This document shows, piece by piece, positions 44,439 to 54,205 of a DNA stretch of 64,000 nucleotides (position 1 is its first letter; each line of letters starts with the position of its first letter). A model generated the notes under the pieces. The model was not told where the DNA came from. It searched no databases and worked only from the letters and a program-made list of their open reading frames with translations. Position numbers and translations under genes: made by a program. Source of the DNA: Litoreibacter meonggei (GTDB lineage Bacteria > Pseudomonadota > Alphaproteobacteria > Rhodobacterales > Rhodobacteraceae); the NCBI RefSeq assembly GCF_003663885.1, contig NZ_RCCE01000001.1:310001-374000 (forward strand). The letters are read 5' to 3'.

Positions 44439-46109
44439 ATGGCCGACGCCGCCATCCAGGAACATGACCACGACGAGCGGGGGTTCTTCATCCGCTGGTT
44501 CATGTCCACAAACCATAAAGATATCGGGATCTTGTATCTCTTCACCGCCGGCCTGATGGGCTTGGTGTCTGTCCTCTTCACCGTTTACATGCGGATGGAG
44601 CTGATGGAGCCCGGCGTTCAATACATGTGTCTCGAAGGCGCACGTTTGACAGCTGCCGCTGTTGCTGATTGTACCCCGAACGGCCACTTGTGGAACGTAC
44701 TGATCACCGGCCACGGCATCTTGATGATGTTCTTCGTCGTGATCCCTGCCCTGTTCGGCGGCTTTGGTAACTACCTGATGCCATTGCAAATCGGCGCGCC
44801 TGACATGGCGTTCCCGCGCATGAACAACCTGTCTTACTGGATGTATGTGGCTGGCTGTTCATTGGCCGTGGCCTCCTTGTTGACGCCCGGCGGCAACGAC
44901 CAGCTTGGCTCCGGCGTTGGCTGGGTGCTCTATGCGCCGCTCTCCACCTCCGAGGCTGGCATGTCCATGGACTTCGCCATCTTCGCGGTTCACATGTCTG
45001 GTGCGTCGTCCATTCTGGGCGCGATCAACATGATCACCACTTTCCTGAACATGCGGACGCCCGGCATGACGCTGCACAAGGTGCCGCTGTTCTCTTGGGC
45101 TATCTTCGTGACCGCGTGGCTGATCCTGCTGTCCCTGCCCGTTCTGGCCGGTGCCATCACCATGCTGCTGACCGACCGGAACTTCGGCACCACCTTCTTC
45201 CAACCTGAAGGTGGCGGCGACCCGATCCTGTACCAGCACCTGCTGTGGTTCTTCGGCCACCCAGAGGTGTATATCATCATCGTTCCGGGCTTCGGTATCA
45301 TCAGCCACATCATCGCGACCTTCTCCAAGAAGCCGGTCTTCGGTTACTTGCCAATGGTCTACGCGATGGTTGCAATCGGCGCGCTTGGCTTCGTCGTGTG
45401 GGCACACCACATGTACACAGTCGGCATGAGCCTGTCGCAGCAGTCCTACTTCATGATGGCCACGATGGTGATCGCGGTGCCGACAGGCATCAAGATCTTC
45501 TCATGGATCGCCACCATGTGGGGCGGCTCGATCGAGCTTAAAACGCCAATGCTGTGGGCCTTCGGCTTCCTGTTCCTGTTCACCGTTGGCGGCGTGACCG
45601 GCATCGTGCTGTCTCAGGCTGGCATCGACCGCGCCTATCACGACACCTACTACGTCGTGGCACACTTCCACTACGTGATGAGCCTCGGCGCCGTGTTCTG
45701 TATCTTCGCAGGGATCTACTTCTACCTGCCGAAGTTCTCGGGCCGCATGTATCCTGAATGGGCTGGCAAGCTGCACTTCTGGGCAATGTTTATCGGGGCC
45801 AACCTGACGTTCTTCCCGCAGCATTTCCTGGGTCGTCAAGGCATGCCACGTCGCTACATCGACTACCCAGAGGCTTTTGCCTACTGGAACTATGTGTCGA
45901 GCTGGGGCGCGTTCCTGTCCTTCGCGTCGTTCATCTTCTTCATCGGCGTTCTGTTCTACACCCTGAAATGGGGCCGCAAGGTTACCGAGAACAACCCGTG
46001 GAACGAATATGCGGACACGTTGGAATGGACCCTGCCCTGCCCACCACCAGAGCACACGTTCGAGATCCTGCCCAAGCAGTCGGACTGGGACAAAGGCCAT
46101 AGCCATTAA
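44439..46109 (+). CDS. ctaD: Cytochrome c oxidase subunit I (aa3 type)
   Basis: The 556-residue protein has twelve transmembrane segments. The low-spin haem a ligand is His92 (GHGILMMFF), and the CuB ligand and cross-linked tyrosine are His274 and Tyr278 (FGHPEVY). The haem a3 ligand lies in [12 protein letters not shown]. It is the proton-pumping catalytic subunit. The other cox genes are not here, as in Rhodobacter, where ctaD is separate. ATG 44439 follows ACGGGAGA. A terminator lies 40 bases beyond the stop. Confidence 0.97.
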   Translation: MADAAIQEHDHDERGFFIRWFMSTNHKDIGILYLFTAGLMGLVSVLFTVYMRMELMEPGVQYMCLEGARLTAAAVADCTPNGHLWNVLITGHGILMMFFVVIPALFGGFGNYLMPLQIGAPDMAFPRMNNLSYWMYVAGCSLAVASLLTPGGNDQLGSGVGWVLYAPLSTSEAGMSMDFAIFAVHMSGASSILGAINMITTFLNMRTPGMTLHKVPLFSWAIFVTAWLILLSLPVLAGAITMLLTDRNFGTTFFQPEGGGDPILYQHLLWFFGHPEVYIIIVPGFGIISHIIATFSKKPVFGYLPMVYAMVAIGALGFVVWAHHMYTVGMSLSQQSYFMMATMVIAVPTGIKIFSWIATMWGGSIELKTPMLWAFGFLFLFTVGGVTGIVLSQAGIDRAYHDTYYVVAHFHYVMSLGAVFCIFAGIYFYLPKFSGRMYPEWAGKLHFWAMFIGANLTFFPQHFLGRQGMPRRYIDYPEAFAYWNYVSSWGAFLSFASFIFFIGVLFYTLKWGRKVTENNPWNEYADTLEWTLPCPPPEHTFEILPKQSDWDKGHSH

Positions 46110-46115
46110 GCGGCC

Positions 46116-46655
46116 ATGCCAATCCAACGTATAAACCTATCGAAAGGGGCCTCGGATTATCCCGAGGCCCTTTCTACTTACGACGGCAGCGCGCCTGTCT
46201 ACCGCGTTGTCCTATGGCCCCACCGCTCCCTGCCCCGTGGCGGCTTCGTGTTCTTCATCGCGATCACCTGCGTCATGCTCACCTTCCCGCTGCTACCCCT
46301 GATCGGCACCGCCGCTATCTGGGTCTTGCTGCCGTTTCTGGTGCTGACGGTCACCCTGCTCTGGGTCTTCATCATGCGCAGTTATCGCTCCGGTCACCTG
46401 GTGGAGGAGTTGAGCCTCTGGCCCGACCACATCACCCTTGTACGCCGCGAGCCGGATGGCAGGCGGCAGGACTGGGCAACCAACCCGTATTGGGTGGAAG
46501 TGGTGTCGCACGACAAACCCGTCGCGGCCTACCTCACCTTACGCGGCGGCCCTCGCGAGGTGGAGATAGGCGCATTCCTGACGCCCGAAGAGCGGACAGA
46601 ATTGAAAGAAGAACTGGAGGAGAAGTTGCGGTTCTTGGCAGTCAACAAGCGCTAG
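46116..46655 (+). CDS. DUF2244 membrane protein
   Basis: The 179-residue protein has two central hydrophobic segments (about residues 45-62 and 68-88) and the DUF2244 motifs VLWPHRSLPRGGFVFFI and LSLWPDHITLVRREPDG. It is often encoded next to cytochrome oxidase genes. Its start lies six bases after ctaD, and the first 20 codons contain the probable ctaD terminator. The ribosome site is weak, so translation may be coupled to ctaD read-through. No later in-frame start is available before the conserved part. The function is unknown. Confidence 0.82.
   Translation: MPIQRINLSKGASDYPEALSTYDGSAPVYRVVLWPHRSLPRGGFVFFIAITCVMLTFPLLPLIGTAAIWVLLPFLVLTVTLLWVFIMRSYRSGHLVEELSLWPDHITLVRREPDGRRQDWATNPYWVEVVSHDKPVAAYLTLRGGPREVEIGAFLTPEERTELKEELEEKLRFLAVNKR
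46143..46175 (+). terminator. Rho-independent terminator of ctaD, inside the DUF2244 frame
   Basis: GGGCCTCGG (46147-46155) pairs with CCGAGGCCC (46162-46170), extended by a G-U and two A-U pairs, and is followed by TTTCT. It lies 33 bases past the ctaD stop but within the first 20 codons of the next reading frame. Confidence 0.7.
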
Positions 46656-46772
46656 TAACAGATCACTGATGGTATCAGTTTCCACGCTTCGCCGCATTGC
46701 AACCAAACGTACTTTAGTCACCTCGAACACTGCGTTAAAACAAGTCTAATACCTTCACCGAGAGGAGCGCAT

Positions 46773-47768
46773 ATGTCAGTCACTATCCGTCCCGCTGAAC
46801 TGCTCGACCTGAAACCTATGGTTGACCTTCTGGTTCTTGATGCCAAGCAACGCGCCGCCGAAAACCCGACCTTGTGGAAACTTGCACCCGACGCGCAGGA
46901 CAAAATTACCTCGTCCATTCAGACCGCTATGGAGAACGAAAACCCGCCGTTCCGCCAGCAATGGCTTCTTGCTGAATCCGGCGGAGAAATAGTCGGACTC
47001 ACCCATAGCATCCTGCTCCCCGTTCCGCCGATCTATGCCGGAGAATTCGGCGCGCCGGGATTGATTATGGAGGATTGCTTCGTCGTAGACGCTGCACCCG
47101 ACGGTACGGCACAATCATTGCTGGAAGCTGCCGAAGCCGACTTGGTCAAGGCCGGCGCAAAAGTTTTGCTGGCATCATCAATCGCCGAAGGCGCTTGGGC
47201 TACGGAATACTCCGCACAAAACTACGAGCCCTTAACGCTCTACTTTGCCAAGATCGGTTTGACCGCCAGCGCAGGCTTTAAGGGCGTGCGACAAGCCACC
47301 GAAAGCGACGTTCCAGCCATCGTGGCGTCAAGCGCTGACAACCGGCAGATTCTCAATGATCTACACAGCTTTTGGAAACCCCATCCCGAGGCTGACACCA
47401 GATTTGGCAACTGGATGTCCCGAAGTCTAACACTCCCTGACCGCGACATGTTTGTGTCTGAGACCGAAGGCGTTTTCCGGGGCTATGCGGTGTCTCAACC
47501 AGCAACAGCCCTGCATTTCCCAATTGCGCACGACGTGAGTGGAATCGGCTTCATGGATGACTATTTCCATACCGACTTTGAGAGTCATGACGCTCTGCGC
47601 GAAAATGGCACCGCCGCCTCTGCGCTCTTTAGAACCGCCGAATCTGCTCTTAAATCCCGAGGCAACAATGCGGCGTTGATCGTTTGCCCCGCGGCATGGT
47701 CGTCAAAGATTTCACTTCTGCAAAACGAAGGATATGAACCGGCTATAGTCTGGTACATCAAGCGGTAA
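46773..47768 (+). CDS. Two-domain GNAT-like acetyltransferase
   Basis: The 331-residue protein looks like two GNAT units. The first (about residues 1-155) starts TIRPAELLDLKPMVDLL and holds a substrate-side strand GLIMEDCFVVDAAPDGTAQSLLEAAEADLVKAGAKVLL. The second half is weaker (about 170-331). A typical acetyl-CoA P-loop (Q/RxxGxG/A) is not evident, so it may be catalytically weak. GAGAGGAG precedes the ATG. The substrate is unknown. Confidence 0.65.
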   Translation: MSVTIRPAELLDLKPMVDLLVLDAKQRAAENPTLWKLAPDAQDKITSSIQTAMENENPPFRQQWLLAESGGEIVGLTHSILLPVPPIYAGEFGAPGLIMEDCFVVDAAPDGTAQSLLEAAEADLVKAGAKVLLASSIAEGAWATEYSAQNYEPLTLYFAKIGLTASAGFKGVRQATESDVPAIVASSADNRQILNDLHSFWKPHPEADTRFGNWMSRSLTLPDRDMFVSETEGVFRGYAVSQPATALHFPIAHDVSGIGFMDDYFHTDFESHDALRENGTAASALFRTAESALKSRGNNAALIVCPAAWSSKISLLQNEGYEPAIVWYIKR

Positions 47769-47830
47769 GATAACCAGATCTGCCACACGATAGCGCGTGG
47801 CCTTGTCGGCCAAGCCGCTTCTGGGGCTTG

Positions 47831-48289
47831 TTACCCCAACCGCGCCTTAACCATCGGTCCAACCGCACCAAAGTCCATCTGGCCGGTATACTTGCCCTTC
47901 AGTACGCCCATGACCTTGCCCATGTCACGAATGCTTTCGGCACCGATTTCCTTGATCGCAGCGTCTACCGCAGCGTTGGCTTGTTTCTCGGACAATTGCG
48001 CGGGCAGGAAGTCCTCGATCACCTTGACCTCGGCCAGCTCGCGCTCTGCCAGTTCCAGACGCCCGCCCTCTTCATAGGCCCGCGCGCTTTCCTGGCGTTG
48101 CTTCACCATCTTGCCGAGAATCGCCAGAATTTCGGGGTCGCCGACGCTTTTGCCGTCCACCCGAAGAGCGATATCCTGATCCTTAATCGCCGCATTAATC
48201 AGCCGCAAAGTTCCAAGACGCGCGGCGTCCTTGGCCTTCATGGCCTCTTTCAGAGCATCGGTAATACGTGTGCGTAAGTCGTTGGACAT
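47831..48289 (-). CDS. GatB/YqeY domain-containing protein
   Basis: The 152-residue protein is a stand-alone YqeY domain, related to the C-terminal tRNA-binding part of GatB. The pattern runs from LRTRITDALKEAMKAKDAARLGTLRLINAAIK to MGKVMGVLKGKYTGQMDFG at the end. Its role is thought to involve tRNA-dependent reactions but is not proven. It is divergent from carA, a common arrangement in alphaproteobacteria. Confidence 0.9.
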   Translation of the reverse strand: MSNDLRTRITDALKEAMKAKDAARLGTLRLINAAIKDQDIALRVDGKSVGDPEILAILGKMVKQRQESARAYEEGGRLELAERELAEVKVIEDFLPAQLSEKQANAAVDAAIKEIGAESIRDMGKVMGVLKGKYTGQMDFGAVGPMVKARLG

Positions 48290-48457
48290 AAGGTGCCTTC
48301 CCTGAAACCTTGTGAAGCGCGTCTTTTACCCAAAACACCTCGACATCACAACAGCCGCTTTGCGTGTTGAAAAAAAGGCCTTCGCTGTGGTTGACGCCCC
48401 TCACGCCCACCCGTAGATATCGGCAAGTTTTATACCAGCTTTGTGGGAGAAGCCGCC

Positions 48458-49612
48458 ATGACCGCCAAACCGACAGCCTGTCTTGTTCTGGCCGATGGCA
48501 CCGTGTTCTACGGCCACGGCTTCGGGGCCACGGGCCAAACCACCGCCGAGCTGTGCTTCAACACCGCCATGACCGGCTATCAGGAAATCATGACCGATCC
48601 GTCCTATGCGGGCCAGGTCGTGACCTTCACCTTCCCCCATATCGGCAACACTGGCGTGACACCCGAAGACGACGAGACCACTGATCCGGTCGCCGAAGGC
48701 ATGGTCGTCAAATGGGACCCGACCCAACCGTCCAACTGGCGCGCCGCCGGAGAGCTGACCGACTGGCTGGCCAAGACGGGCCGCATTGGCCTAGGTGGCA
48801 TCGACACCCGCCGCCTGACCCGCGCGATCCGCTCGCAAGGGGCTCCGCATGTGGCGATGGCCCATGACCCCGAAGGCAATTTCGACCTTGAAGCCTTGGT
48901 CCTTGCCGCGCGCGGCTTTGCGGGGCTCGAAGGGTTGGATCTCGCCAAGGAGGTCACCTGTGCGCAGTCCTACACATGGGACGAGCAACGTTGGGCATGG
49001 CCCGACGGTTTCACCAAGCGTGAGGGAGCGGGCCATAAGGTCGTCGCCATCGACTATGGTGCAAAACGCAACATCCTGCGCTGCCTCGCCTCTGCCGGCT
49101 GTGACGTCACCGTCCTGCCAGCCACGGCCACCGCGGAAGAGGTGCTTGCCCACAACCCTGACGGCGTATTCCTGTCCAACGGCCCGGGCGATCCGGCGGC
49201 CACGGGCGAATATGCCGTGCCAATGATCAAGGGCGTGCTGGAAAAGGATATTCCCGTCTTCGGCATCTGCCTCGGCCACCAAATGCTGGCGCTCGCCCTT
49301 GGCGCGAAAACCATCAAGATGAACCACGGCCATCACGGCGCCAACCACCCTGTGAAGGACTTGGACACCGGCAAGGTCGAGATCACCTCGATGAACCACG
49401 GCTTTACTGTCGACAGCCAAACGCTGCCCGATGGCGTGTTGGAGACCCACATCTCTCTGTTTGACGGCTCCAACTGCGGTATCCGACTGGCGGACCGTCC
49501 GGTGTTCTCGGTGCAATACCACCCCGAGGCCTCCCCCGGACCGCAAGACAGCTACTACCTGTTCGAGCGGTTCGCAGCGGCCATGGCGGAAAAGGCCAGC
49601 GTCGCCGCTTAA
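48458..49612 (+). CDS. carA: Carbamoyl-phosphate synthase small subunit
   Basis: The 384-residue enzyme supplies ammonia from glutamine for carbamoyl-phosphate. The class I glutaminase triad is visible: nucleophile Cys in GICLGHQMLALALG, with His and Glu in YHPEASPGPQD. The N-terminal CPSase domain starts CLVLADGTVFYGHGFG. ATG 48458 follows GGGAGAAGCCGCC. carB is not in the window. The divergent carbamoyltransferase homologue is 17 kb away and is not linked. Confidence 0.96.
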   Translation: MTAKPTACLVLADGTVFYGHGFGATGQTTAELCFNTAMTGYQEIMTDPSYAGQVVTFTFPHIGNTGVTPEDDETTDPVAEGMVVKWDPTQPSNWRAAGELTDWLAKTGRIGLGGIDTRRLTRAIRSQGAPHVAMAHDPEGNFDLEALVLAARGFAGLEGLDLAKEVTCAQSYTWDEQRWAWPDGFTKREGAGHKVVAIDYGAKRNILRCLASAGCDVTVLPATATAEEVLAHNPDGVFLSNGPGDPAATGEYAVPMIKGVLEKDIPVFGICLGHQMLALALGAKTIKMNHGHHGANHPVKDLDTGKVEITSMNHGFTVDSQTLPDGVLETHISLFDGSNCGIRLADRPVFSVQYHPEASPGPQDSYYLFERFAAAMAEKASVAA

Positions 49613-49672
49613 CCGACCCTTAACCTAGATCATCCAAAGTTCCGGCGTATATGCTGCGCCGGAGATTGCGAG

Positions 49673-51661
49673 ATGAATGCGCCACTCAAAGCCCCTGTTC
49701 GGATCGACGCGCATTCTGATCAGCGGATCTATCTTGACGCGACTCTTCCAGACGGCGGTGGTAGCAGCCATCCCCTGCTGGGCAAGTTGCTGGTAGATCA
49801 AGGGCTTATCACTTCTCCGCAGTTGCTTACCGCCCTTGCCCTGCAAGCGCGCCAAAACGTACCTTTGGGTGAAATTCTGATCGCGCAAGGCCATGTCGCA
49901 GAAGAAGACATCCTGCGCATTCTAGCCAAACAGCACGGCACCCATCTGGTGAATCTCGAGGCTTCCCCACCTGATCCAAGGCTTGCGGCGCTCCTTCCGG
50001 CGGAGGACTGCTTGCGGCTGGGCTTCATGCCATGGCGAAAACGCGGCAACCGCGTGGTGATCGCCACCGCCCACCCCGAACGGATCGCCAGCATTCGCGT
50101 GAAACTGCCGCCAGAGCTAAGCGATGCAAAATTCGTTCTGGCCGCCCGAAGCGACGTCCAGAATGCAATCCACGTCCAATACGGCGACACCCTCGCCGTG
50201 CAGGCCGAGCACCGCACAGCACCGCAAGACAGTTGCCGCAACTGGTCCACAGGCGCGATGCGGTTCGTGCTGTTGGCGGTTGCGGCGCTCGCAGTTGCGG
50301 GGGCGTGTTTCGCGCCGGTATGGCTCATTTGGTCGGTCTTCGGGGCGGCAAGTCTCGCACTGGCCCTCAACAGCGCGCTCAAAGCCGCCTGTGCAGTTAT
50401 CGCTCTGCGCAAACACCCGCCCGCTGCTCCGGTGACGGGACCGCGCCCCGCGCTACGCCTTCCCAAAATATCCATTCTGGTGCCGCTATTTCGCGAACGC
50501 GACATTGCCGGTGCCTTGGTCAAACGCCTCGCCCGCCTGTCATATCCGCAAGAGCTGTTGGAAATTTGTCTGGTGGTGGAGGCATCAGACACCGTCACCG
50601 ATAAGGCCCTCACCAAAGGCGGCTTGCCCCGCTGGATGCGGGTCGTGCGGGTGCCAAAAGGTGGTGTTCAAACCAAGCCCCGTGCCTTGAACTACGCGCT
50701 GGATTTCACCTCCGGCTCGCTTGTGGGGGTGTATGACGCAGAAGATGCGCCGGATGCCGACCAGCTTCATCAGGTCGCCCGAAAATTTGCGGAAGGCGGC
50801 GCAGATCTGGCCTGCGTGCAAGGTATCCTCAGCTTCTACAACGCCAAAACAAACTGGCTATCGCGTTGTTTTTTCTTTGAATATGCGGGTTGGTTCAGGG
50901 TCATGCTGCCGGGGTTGCAACGCCTTGGCTTCGCCATCCCGCTTGGTGGCACCACGCTGTTTTTCCGCCGCGATGTGCTGGTCAAACTCGGTGCATGGGA
51001 CGCCCATAACGTGACCGAGGACGCCGATCTGGGCATGCGCCTCGCACGGCGCGGATACCGGTGTGAAATGATGCAATCGGTCACTCAGGAAGAGGCCAAC
51101 AGCCATGTCTGGCCATGGGTCAAGCAACGCTCCCGCTGGCTCAAAGGCTATGCGGTGACGTGGTGCGTCCACATGCGCAAGCCGGTTCTGTTATGGCGCG
51201 AACTGGGGGCATGGAAATTCATCGGGTTTCAAATCCTGTTTCTGAGCACGCTCATGTCGTTCTTTTTAGCCCCCGTGCTGTGGTGGAGCCTGCTGACATT
51301 CCTGTTCGACTGGCCAAACCCCGTATTCGACCCGATGCCCAAAGCCTTGGTCGTCGGAGCGTCGGGATTTTTCCTGTTGGCAGAACTTGTGACCTTGGCG
51401 GTCTTTGTCACAGCCACCGCAAATATCGGGAAACGCCCTCATATCGGATGGATTCTCACCCTTCCCGCTTACTTCATCTTCGGCACGGTAGCCGCCTACA
51501 AAGGACTGGCGGAGCTGCTGTTCAACCCGTTCTACTGGGACAAAACCGAACATGGCATGTTCGGCGGGGCCAACGACAGCTCACTCGGCATTGATCGCCC
51601 CTGCGTCGATCCGCAACCGCGTCTGGAAGGCGATGGACAAATGGTCCCGCAGCGCTTTTGA
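49673..51661 (+). CDS. MshEN-domain glycosyltransferase family 2 fusion
   Basis: The 662-residue protein joins an N-terminal MshEN/type-II-secretion-E-like domain (about residues 34-165), which in other proteins binds c-di-GMP, to a processive GT2 glycosyltransferase with six or more hydrophobic segments. Catalytic parts are DAED at 355-358, ED at 449-450 and QRSRW at 485-489, the D,D,D,QxxRW pattern of cellulose-synthase-like enzymes. The polymer is unknown, but an exopolysaccharide under c-di-GMP control is likely. Its 3' end overlaps the convergent GntR gene by 81 bases. No partner polysaccharide genes adjoin. Confidence 0.8.
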   Translation: MNAPLKAPVRIDAHSDQRIYLDATLPDGGGSSHPLLGKLLVDQGLITSPQLLTALALQARQNVPLGEILIAQGHVAEEDILRILAKQHGTHLVNLEASPPDPRLAALLPAEDCLRLGFMPWRKRGNRVVIATAHPERIASIRVKLPPELSDAKFVLAARSDVQNAIHVQYGDTLAVQAEHRTAPQDSCRNWSTGAMRFVLLAVAALAVAGACFAPVWLIWSVFGAASLALALNSALKAACAVIALRKHPPAAPVTGPRPALRLPKISILVPLFRERDIAGALVKRLARLSYPQELLEICLVVEASDTVTDKALTKGGLPRWMRVVRVPKGGVQTKPRALNYALDFTSGSLVGVYDAEDAPDADQLHQVARKFAEGGADLACVQGILSFYNAKTNWLSRCFFFEYAGWFRVMLPGLQRLGFAIPLGGTTLFFRRDVLVKLGAWDAHNVTEDADLGMRLARRGYRCEMMQSVTQEEANSHVWPWVKQRSRWLKGYAVTWCVHMRKPVLLWRELGAWKFIGFQILFLSTLMSFFLAPVLWWSLLTFLFDWPNPVFDPMPKALVVGASGFFLLAELVTLAVFVTATANIGKRPHIGWILTLPAYFIFGTVAAYKGLAELLFNPFYWDKTEHGMFGGANDSSLGIDRPCVDPQPRLEGDGQMVPQRF

Positions 51662-52231
51662 CGCCGCAGCCCCGTCCCGCGCCTCGATGGCTTGCACAAT
51701 CGCCAGATGTTCAGCCAAGGCCACCTCGCCGCGCCCTTCGGCCGCCAGCGACGTCGTGGCAAGCAACGCCATGGAGCGGTAAACAAGGTCCAACTGCTGA
51801 ACCAGAAACTGGTTATGCGACGCCAGATGGATTTGCCGGTGAAACCGCCGGTTTGCTTGCGACAGCTTGGACGGGTCGGATAGGAAGGCGTGGTCTTCCT
51901 CGACCATCGCGTACAGCACCTTAACCTCTTCCACAGCGGCATGTTGCGCCGCCAGTTCCGCCGCCAGCCCTTCCAGCGCCGTGCGCACGGTATACAGCTC
52001 TGCCATCTGGTTGTGATCCAGCGACGCCACGATCAATGACCGCCCGTCGCGCGTCAGCATTGACTGGGTCTCAAGCCGCTGCAATGCCTCACGGATCGGC
52101 GTGCGCGACACCCCGAACCTGTCCGCCAATTCGCTTTCCACCAAGCGGCTGCCCGGTTTGTATATCCCGGTATCAATCGCATGCAGGATCAACCCGTACG
52201 CGTCGTTGGAGGCGGGCATTTCAATGGACAT
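51581..52231 (-). CDS. GntR-family regulator (FCD type)
   Basis: The 216-residue protein has an N-terminal winged helix (about residues 10-70, ESELADRFGVSRTPIREALQRLETQ) and an all-helical FCD effector domain with FHRQIHLASHNQF, where His residues usually hold a metal or carboxylate ligand. ATG 52231 was chosen over an upstream TTG. Its target is not obvious; the adjacent genes are diverse. The last 81 bases overlap the glycosyltransferase gene on the other strand. Confidence 0.9.
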   Translation of the reverse strand: MSIEMPASNDAYGLILHAIDTGIYKPGSRLVESELADRFGVSRTPIREALQRLETQSMLTRDGRSLIVASLDHNQMAELYTVRTALEGLAAELAAQHAAVEEVKVLYAMVEEDHAFLSDPSKLSQANRRFHRQIHLASHNQFLVQQLDLVYRSMALLATTSLAAEGRGEVALAEHLAIVQAIEARDGAAASKALRDHLSIAFQTRLRIDAGAINAE

Positions 52232-52333
52232 TATTTGCAACTCTCACATTTGTTACGCCAAGCTAGCCGCCACCCCCATATGGTGCAACCTTTCACGGTT
52301 GCACCGCGCTACATCTGCGCTAGGTTCTCAAAC

Positions 52334-52981
52334 ATGCCAGCAGAACACTTCACACATGTCCAAACATGGGTCTTCGACCTCGACCACACGCTTTACCCGC
52401 CCGATATGCAGCTTTTCGACCAGATCGAGATTCGCATGATCGATTGGGTGATGCGGGAGCTTGGTGTGGGCCGTGAAGAGGCCAACCATCTGCGCGCCAA
52501 ATACTGGCGCGAGCATGGGACAACTTTGGCGGGCCTCATGCGCATCCACGGGGTCGCACCGGAAGGCTACCTGATTGATGTGCACGACATCGACTTCACC
52601 GTTCTGTCGCCCGACCCGCATCTGCGGGACGCCATCACCAGCCTGCCCGGTCGCAAAATCATCTACACCAATGGCACAGCGCCATATGCGGAAAATGTCA
52701 TAAAAGCCCGCGGCTTATCAGACATATTTGATGCGATTTATGGCGTCGAGCATGCGGGTTTCCATCCCAAGCCCGACCATGCAGCCTTCGAGCAGGTCTT
52801 CGCACAAGACGGGCTTGATCCGCGCACATCCGCGATGTTCGAGGACGACCCCCGCAACCTCGCCGTGCCGCACGCTTTGGGGATGCGCACCGTGCATGTG
52901 GCACCCGACCCTCTGGCGCATGACCACATCCACCACCACACCGACGACCTGCGCGGCTTTCTGACCCAGCTGACCCGCTGA
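52334..52981 (+). CDS. HAD-superfamily pyrimidine 5'-nucleotidase
   Basis: The 215-residue enzyme shows HAD motif I WVFDLDHTLYPP (nucleophile Asp), motif II IIYTNGTAPYAENV, a Lys in GFHPKPDHAAF and motif IV MFEDDPRNL. This is the pyrimidine 5'-nucleotidase / SDT1-like branch. The longer open frame upstream overlaps the GntR promoter and was rejected. It probably works in nucleotide turnover in the cytoplasm. Confidence 0.88.
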   Translation: MPAEHFTHVQTWVFDLDHTLYPPDMQLFDQIEIRMIDWVMRELGVGREEANHLRAKYWREHGTTLAGLMRIHGVAPEGYLIDVHDIDFTVLSPDPHLRDAITSLPGRKIIYTNGTAPYAENVIKARGLSDIFDAIYGVEHAGFHPKPDHAAFEQVFAQDGLDPRTSAMFEDDPRNLAVPHALGMRTVHVAPDPLAHDHIHHHTDDLRGFLTQLTR

Positions 52982-53020
52982 CACTTGGCGAGTGCCCGCC
53001 CGAGGCATAGGTTACACCCC

Positions 53021-54205
53021 ATGAGCACAGATATCTTCATCTCCGGTGGCGGCGTTGCGGGCCTGACTGCGGCCTGCCTGTTCGGCAGCCAAGGGTTCAA
53101 CGTCACCTGCGTCGATCCCGCCCCGCCGATCACCGAACGCGACGCGGATGGCGCGGACCTGCGCTCCACCGCGTTCTTGCAGCCCGCTATTCCGGTGCTG
53201 GAAATGGCAGGCGTCTGGCACAAACTCAGCCCCCATGCGATGCCGCTGCAAACCATGCGGATCGTGGACGCAGGCGGCGAGGCCGCCGAACCCCGCGCCA
53301 CCCGTGATTTCAACGCCTTCGACATCTCCGATCTGCCCTTTGGATGGAACCTGCCCAACTGGTTGATCCGCCGCAAACTTGTCGCGCGGCTGGCGGAATT
53401 GCCCAATGTGGAATTCCTGCCCGGCACCGCCTGCACCAAAATTTTCACCCGCTCCGCCTCTGCCAAGCTGTGGCTTAGTGACGGGACAACACGCACCGCC
53501 CAGCTGGTGATCGCTGCCGACGGGCGCAATTCCCTCATCCGTGAGAGCATGGGAATCGATGCCAAAACAACGCGCTACGGGCAAAAGGCACTGGCTTTCG
53601 CGGTCACGCATCCGATCCCACACAACAATGTCTCAACCGAGATTCACCGCACCGGCGGGCCATTCACCTTGGTGCCGCTGCCCGATCATGACGGCCAACC
53701 AAGCTCCGCCGTTGTGTGGATGGAAAAAGGCCCCGAGGCCGCCCGTCTCTGTGCGCTGTCCGAGGACGCCTTCAACCAAGAAATGTCGGAGCGGTCCTGC
53801 CACCTGTTTGGCCCGCTCACCTTGGCCTCGAAGCGCACGCTCTGGCCGATCATCAGCCAAATCGCCGAGCGGTTCAGCGCCGAGCGCGTGGCCTTGATCG
53901 CCGAAGCCGCCCACGTGGCCCCGCCCATCGGGGCGCAGGGTCTGAACATGTCACTGACCGACCTCAGCGAGTTGCTGGAGCTTGCCCGCCTGCACCCGCT
54001 TGGCAGCAAGTCCATGCTCGACGCCTATGACAAGAAGCGGCGTCTGGCGGTGAAGGCGCGGGTGATGGGCATTGACCTGCTGAACCGCACCTCCATGTCG
54101 CAAACGACATGGATCAGGGACTTGCGCTCTGCGGGTATCGGGGCGATCCATGACGCTGCCCCGATCCGCAAATCTCTTATGAAACTGGGCCTTGGCGCCC
54201 GTTAA
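53021..54205 (+). CDS. UbiH/COQ6-type FAD-dependent monooxygenase
   Basis: The 394-residue flavoprotein has the FAD motif ISGGGVAGLTAACLFG at the N-terminus, the central DGRNSLIRE (second FAD contact) and EAAHVAPPIGAQGLNMSLTDLSELLEL with the GD/AAH motif of ubiquinone hydroxylases. It probably adds a hydroxyl to the ubiquinone ring at the inner membrane, though a related aromatic hydroxylase is possible. The stop codon overlaps that of the convergent aminotransferase gene. Confidence 0.88.
   Translation: MSTDIFISGGGVAGLTAACLFGSQGFNVTCVDPAPPITERDADGADLRSTAFLQPAIPVLEMAGVWHKLSPHAMPLQTMRIVDAGGEAAEPRATRDFNAFDISDLPFGWNLPNWLIRRKLVARLAELPNVEFLPGTACTKIFTRSASAKLWLSDGTTRTAQLVIAADGRNSLIRESMGIDAKTTRYGQKALAFAVTHPIPHNNVSTEIHRTGGPFTLVPLPDHDGQPSSAVVWMEKGPEAARLCALSEDAFNQEMSERSCHLFGPLTLASKRTLWPIISQIAERFSAERVALIAEAAHVAPPIGAQGLNMSLTDLSELLELARLHPLGSKSMLDAYDKKRRLAVKARVMGIDLLNRTSMSQTTWIRDLRSAGIGAIHDAAPIRKSLMKLGLGAR

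Noticed and set aside
47812-47829. AAGCC/GGCTT hairpin between the GNAT-like and yqeY genes
   Set aside because: Five pairs only and no T-run on either strand.
48290-48457. Riboswitch or attenuator before carA
   Set aside because: No stable alternative hairpins or leader peptide could be drawn in the 168-base gap.
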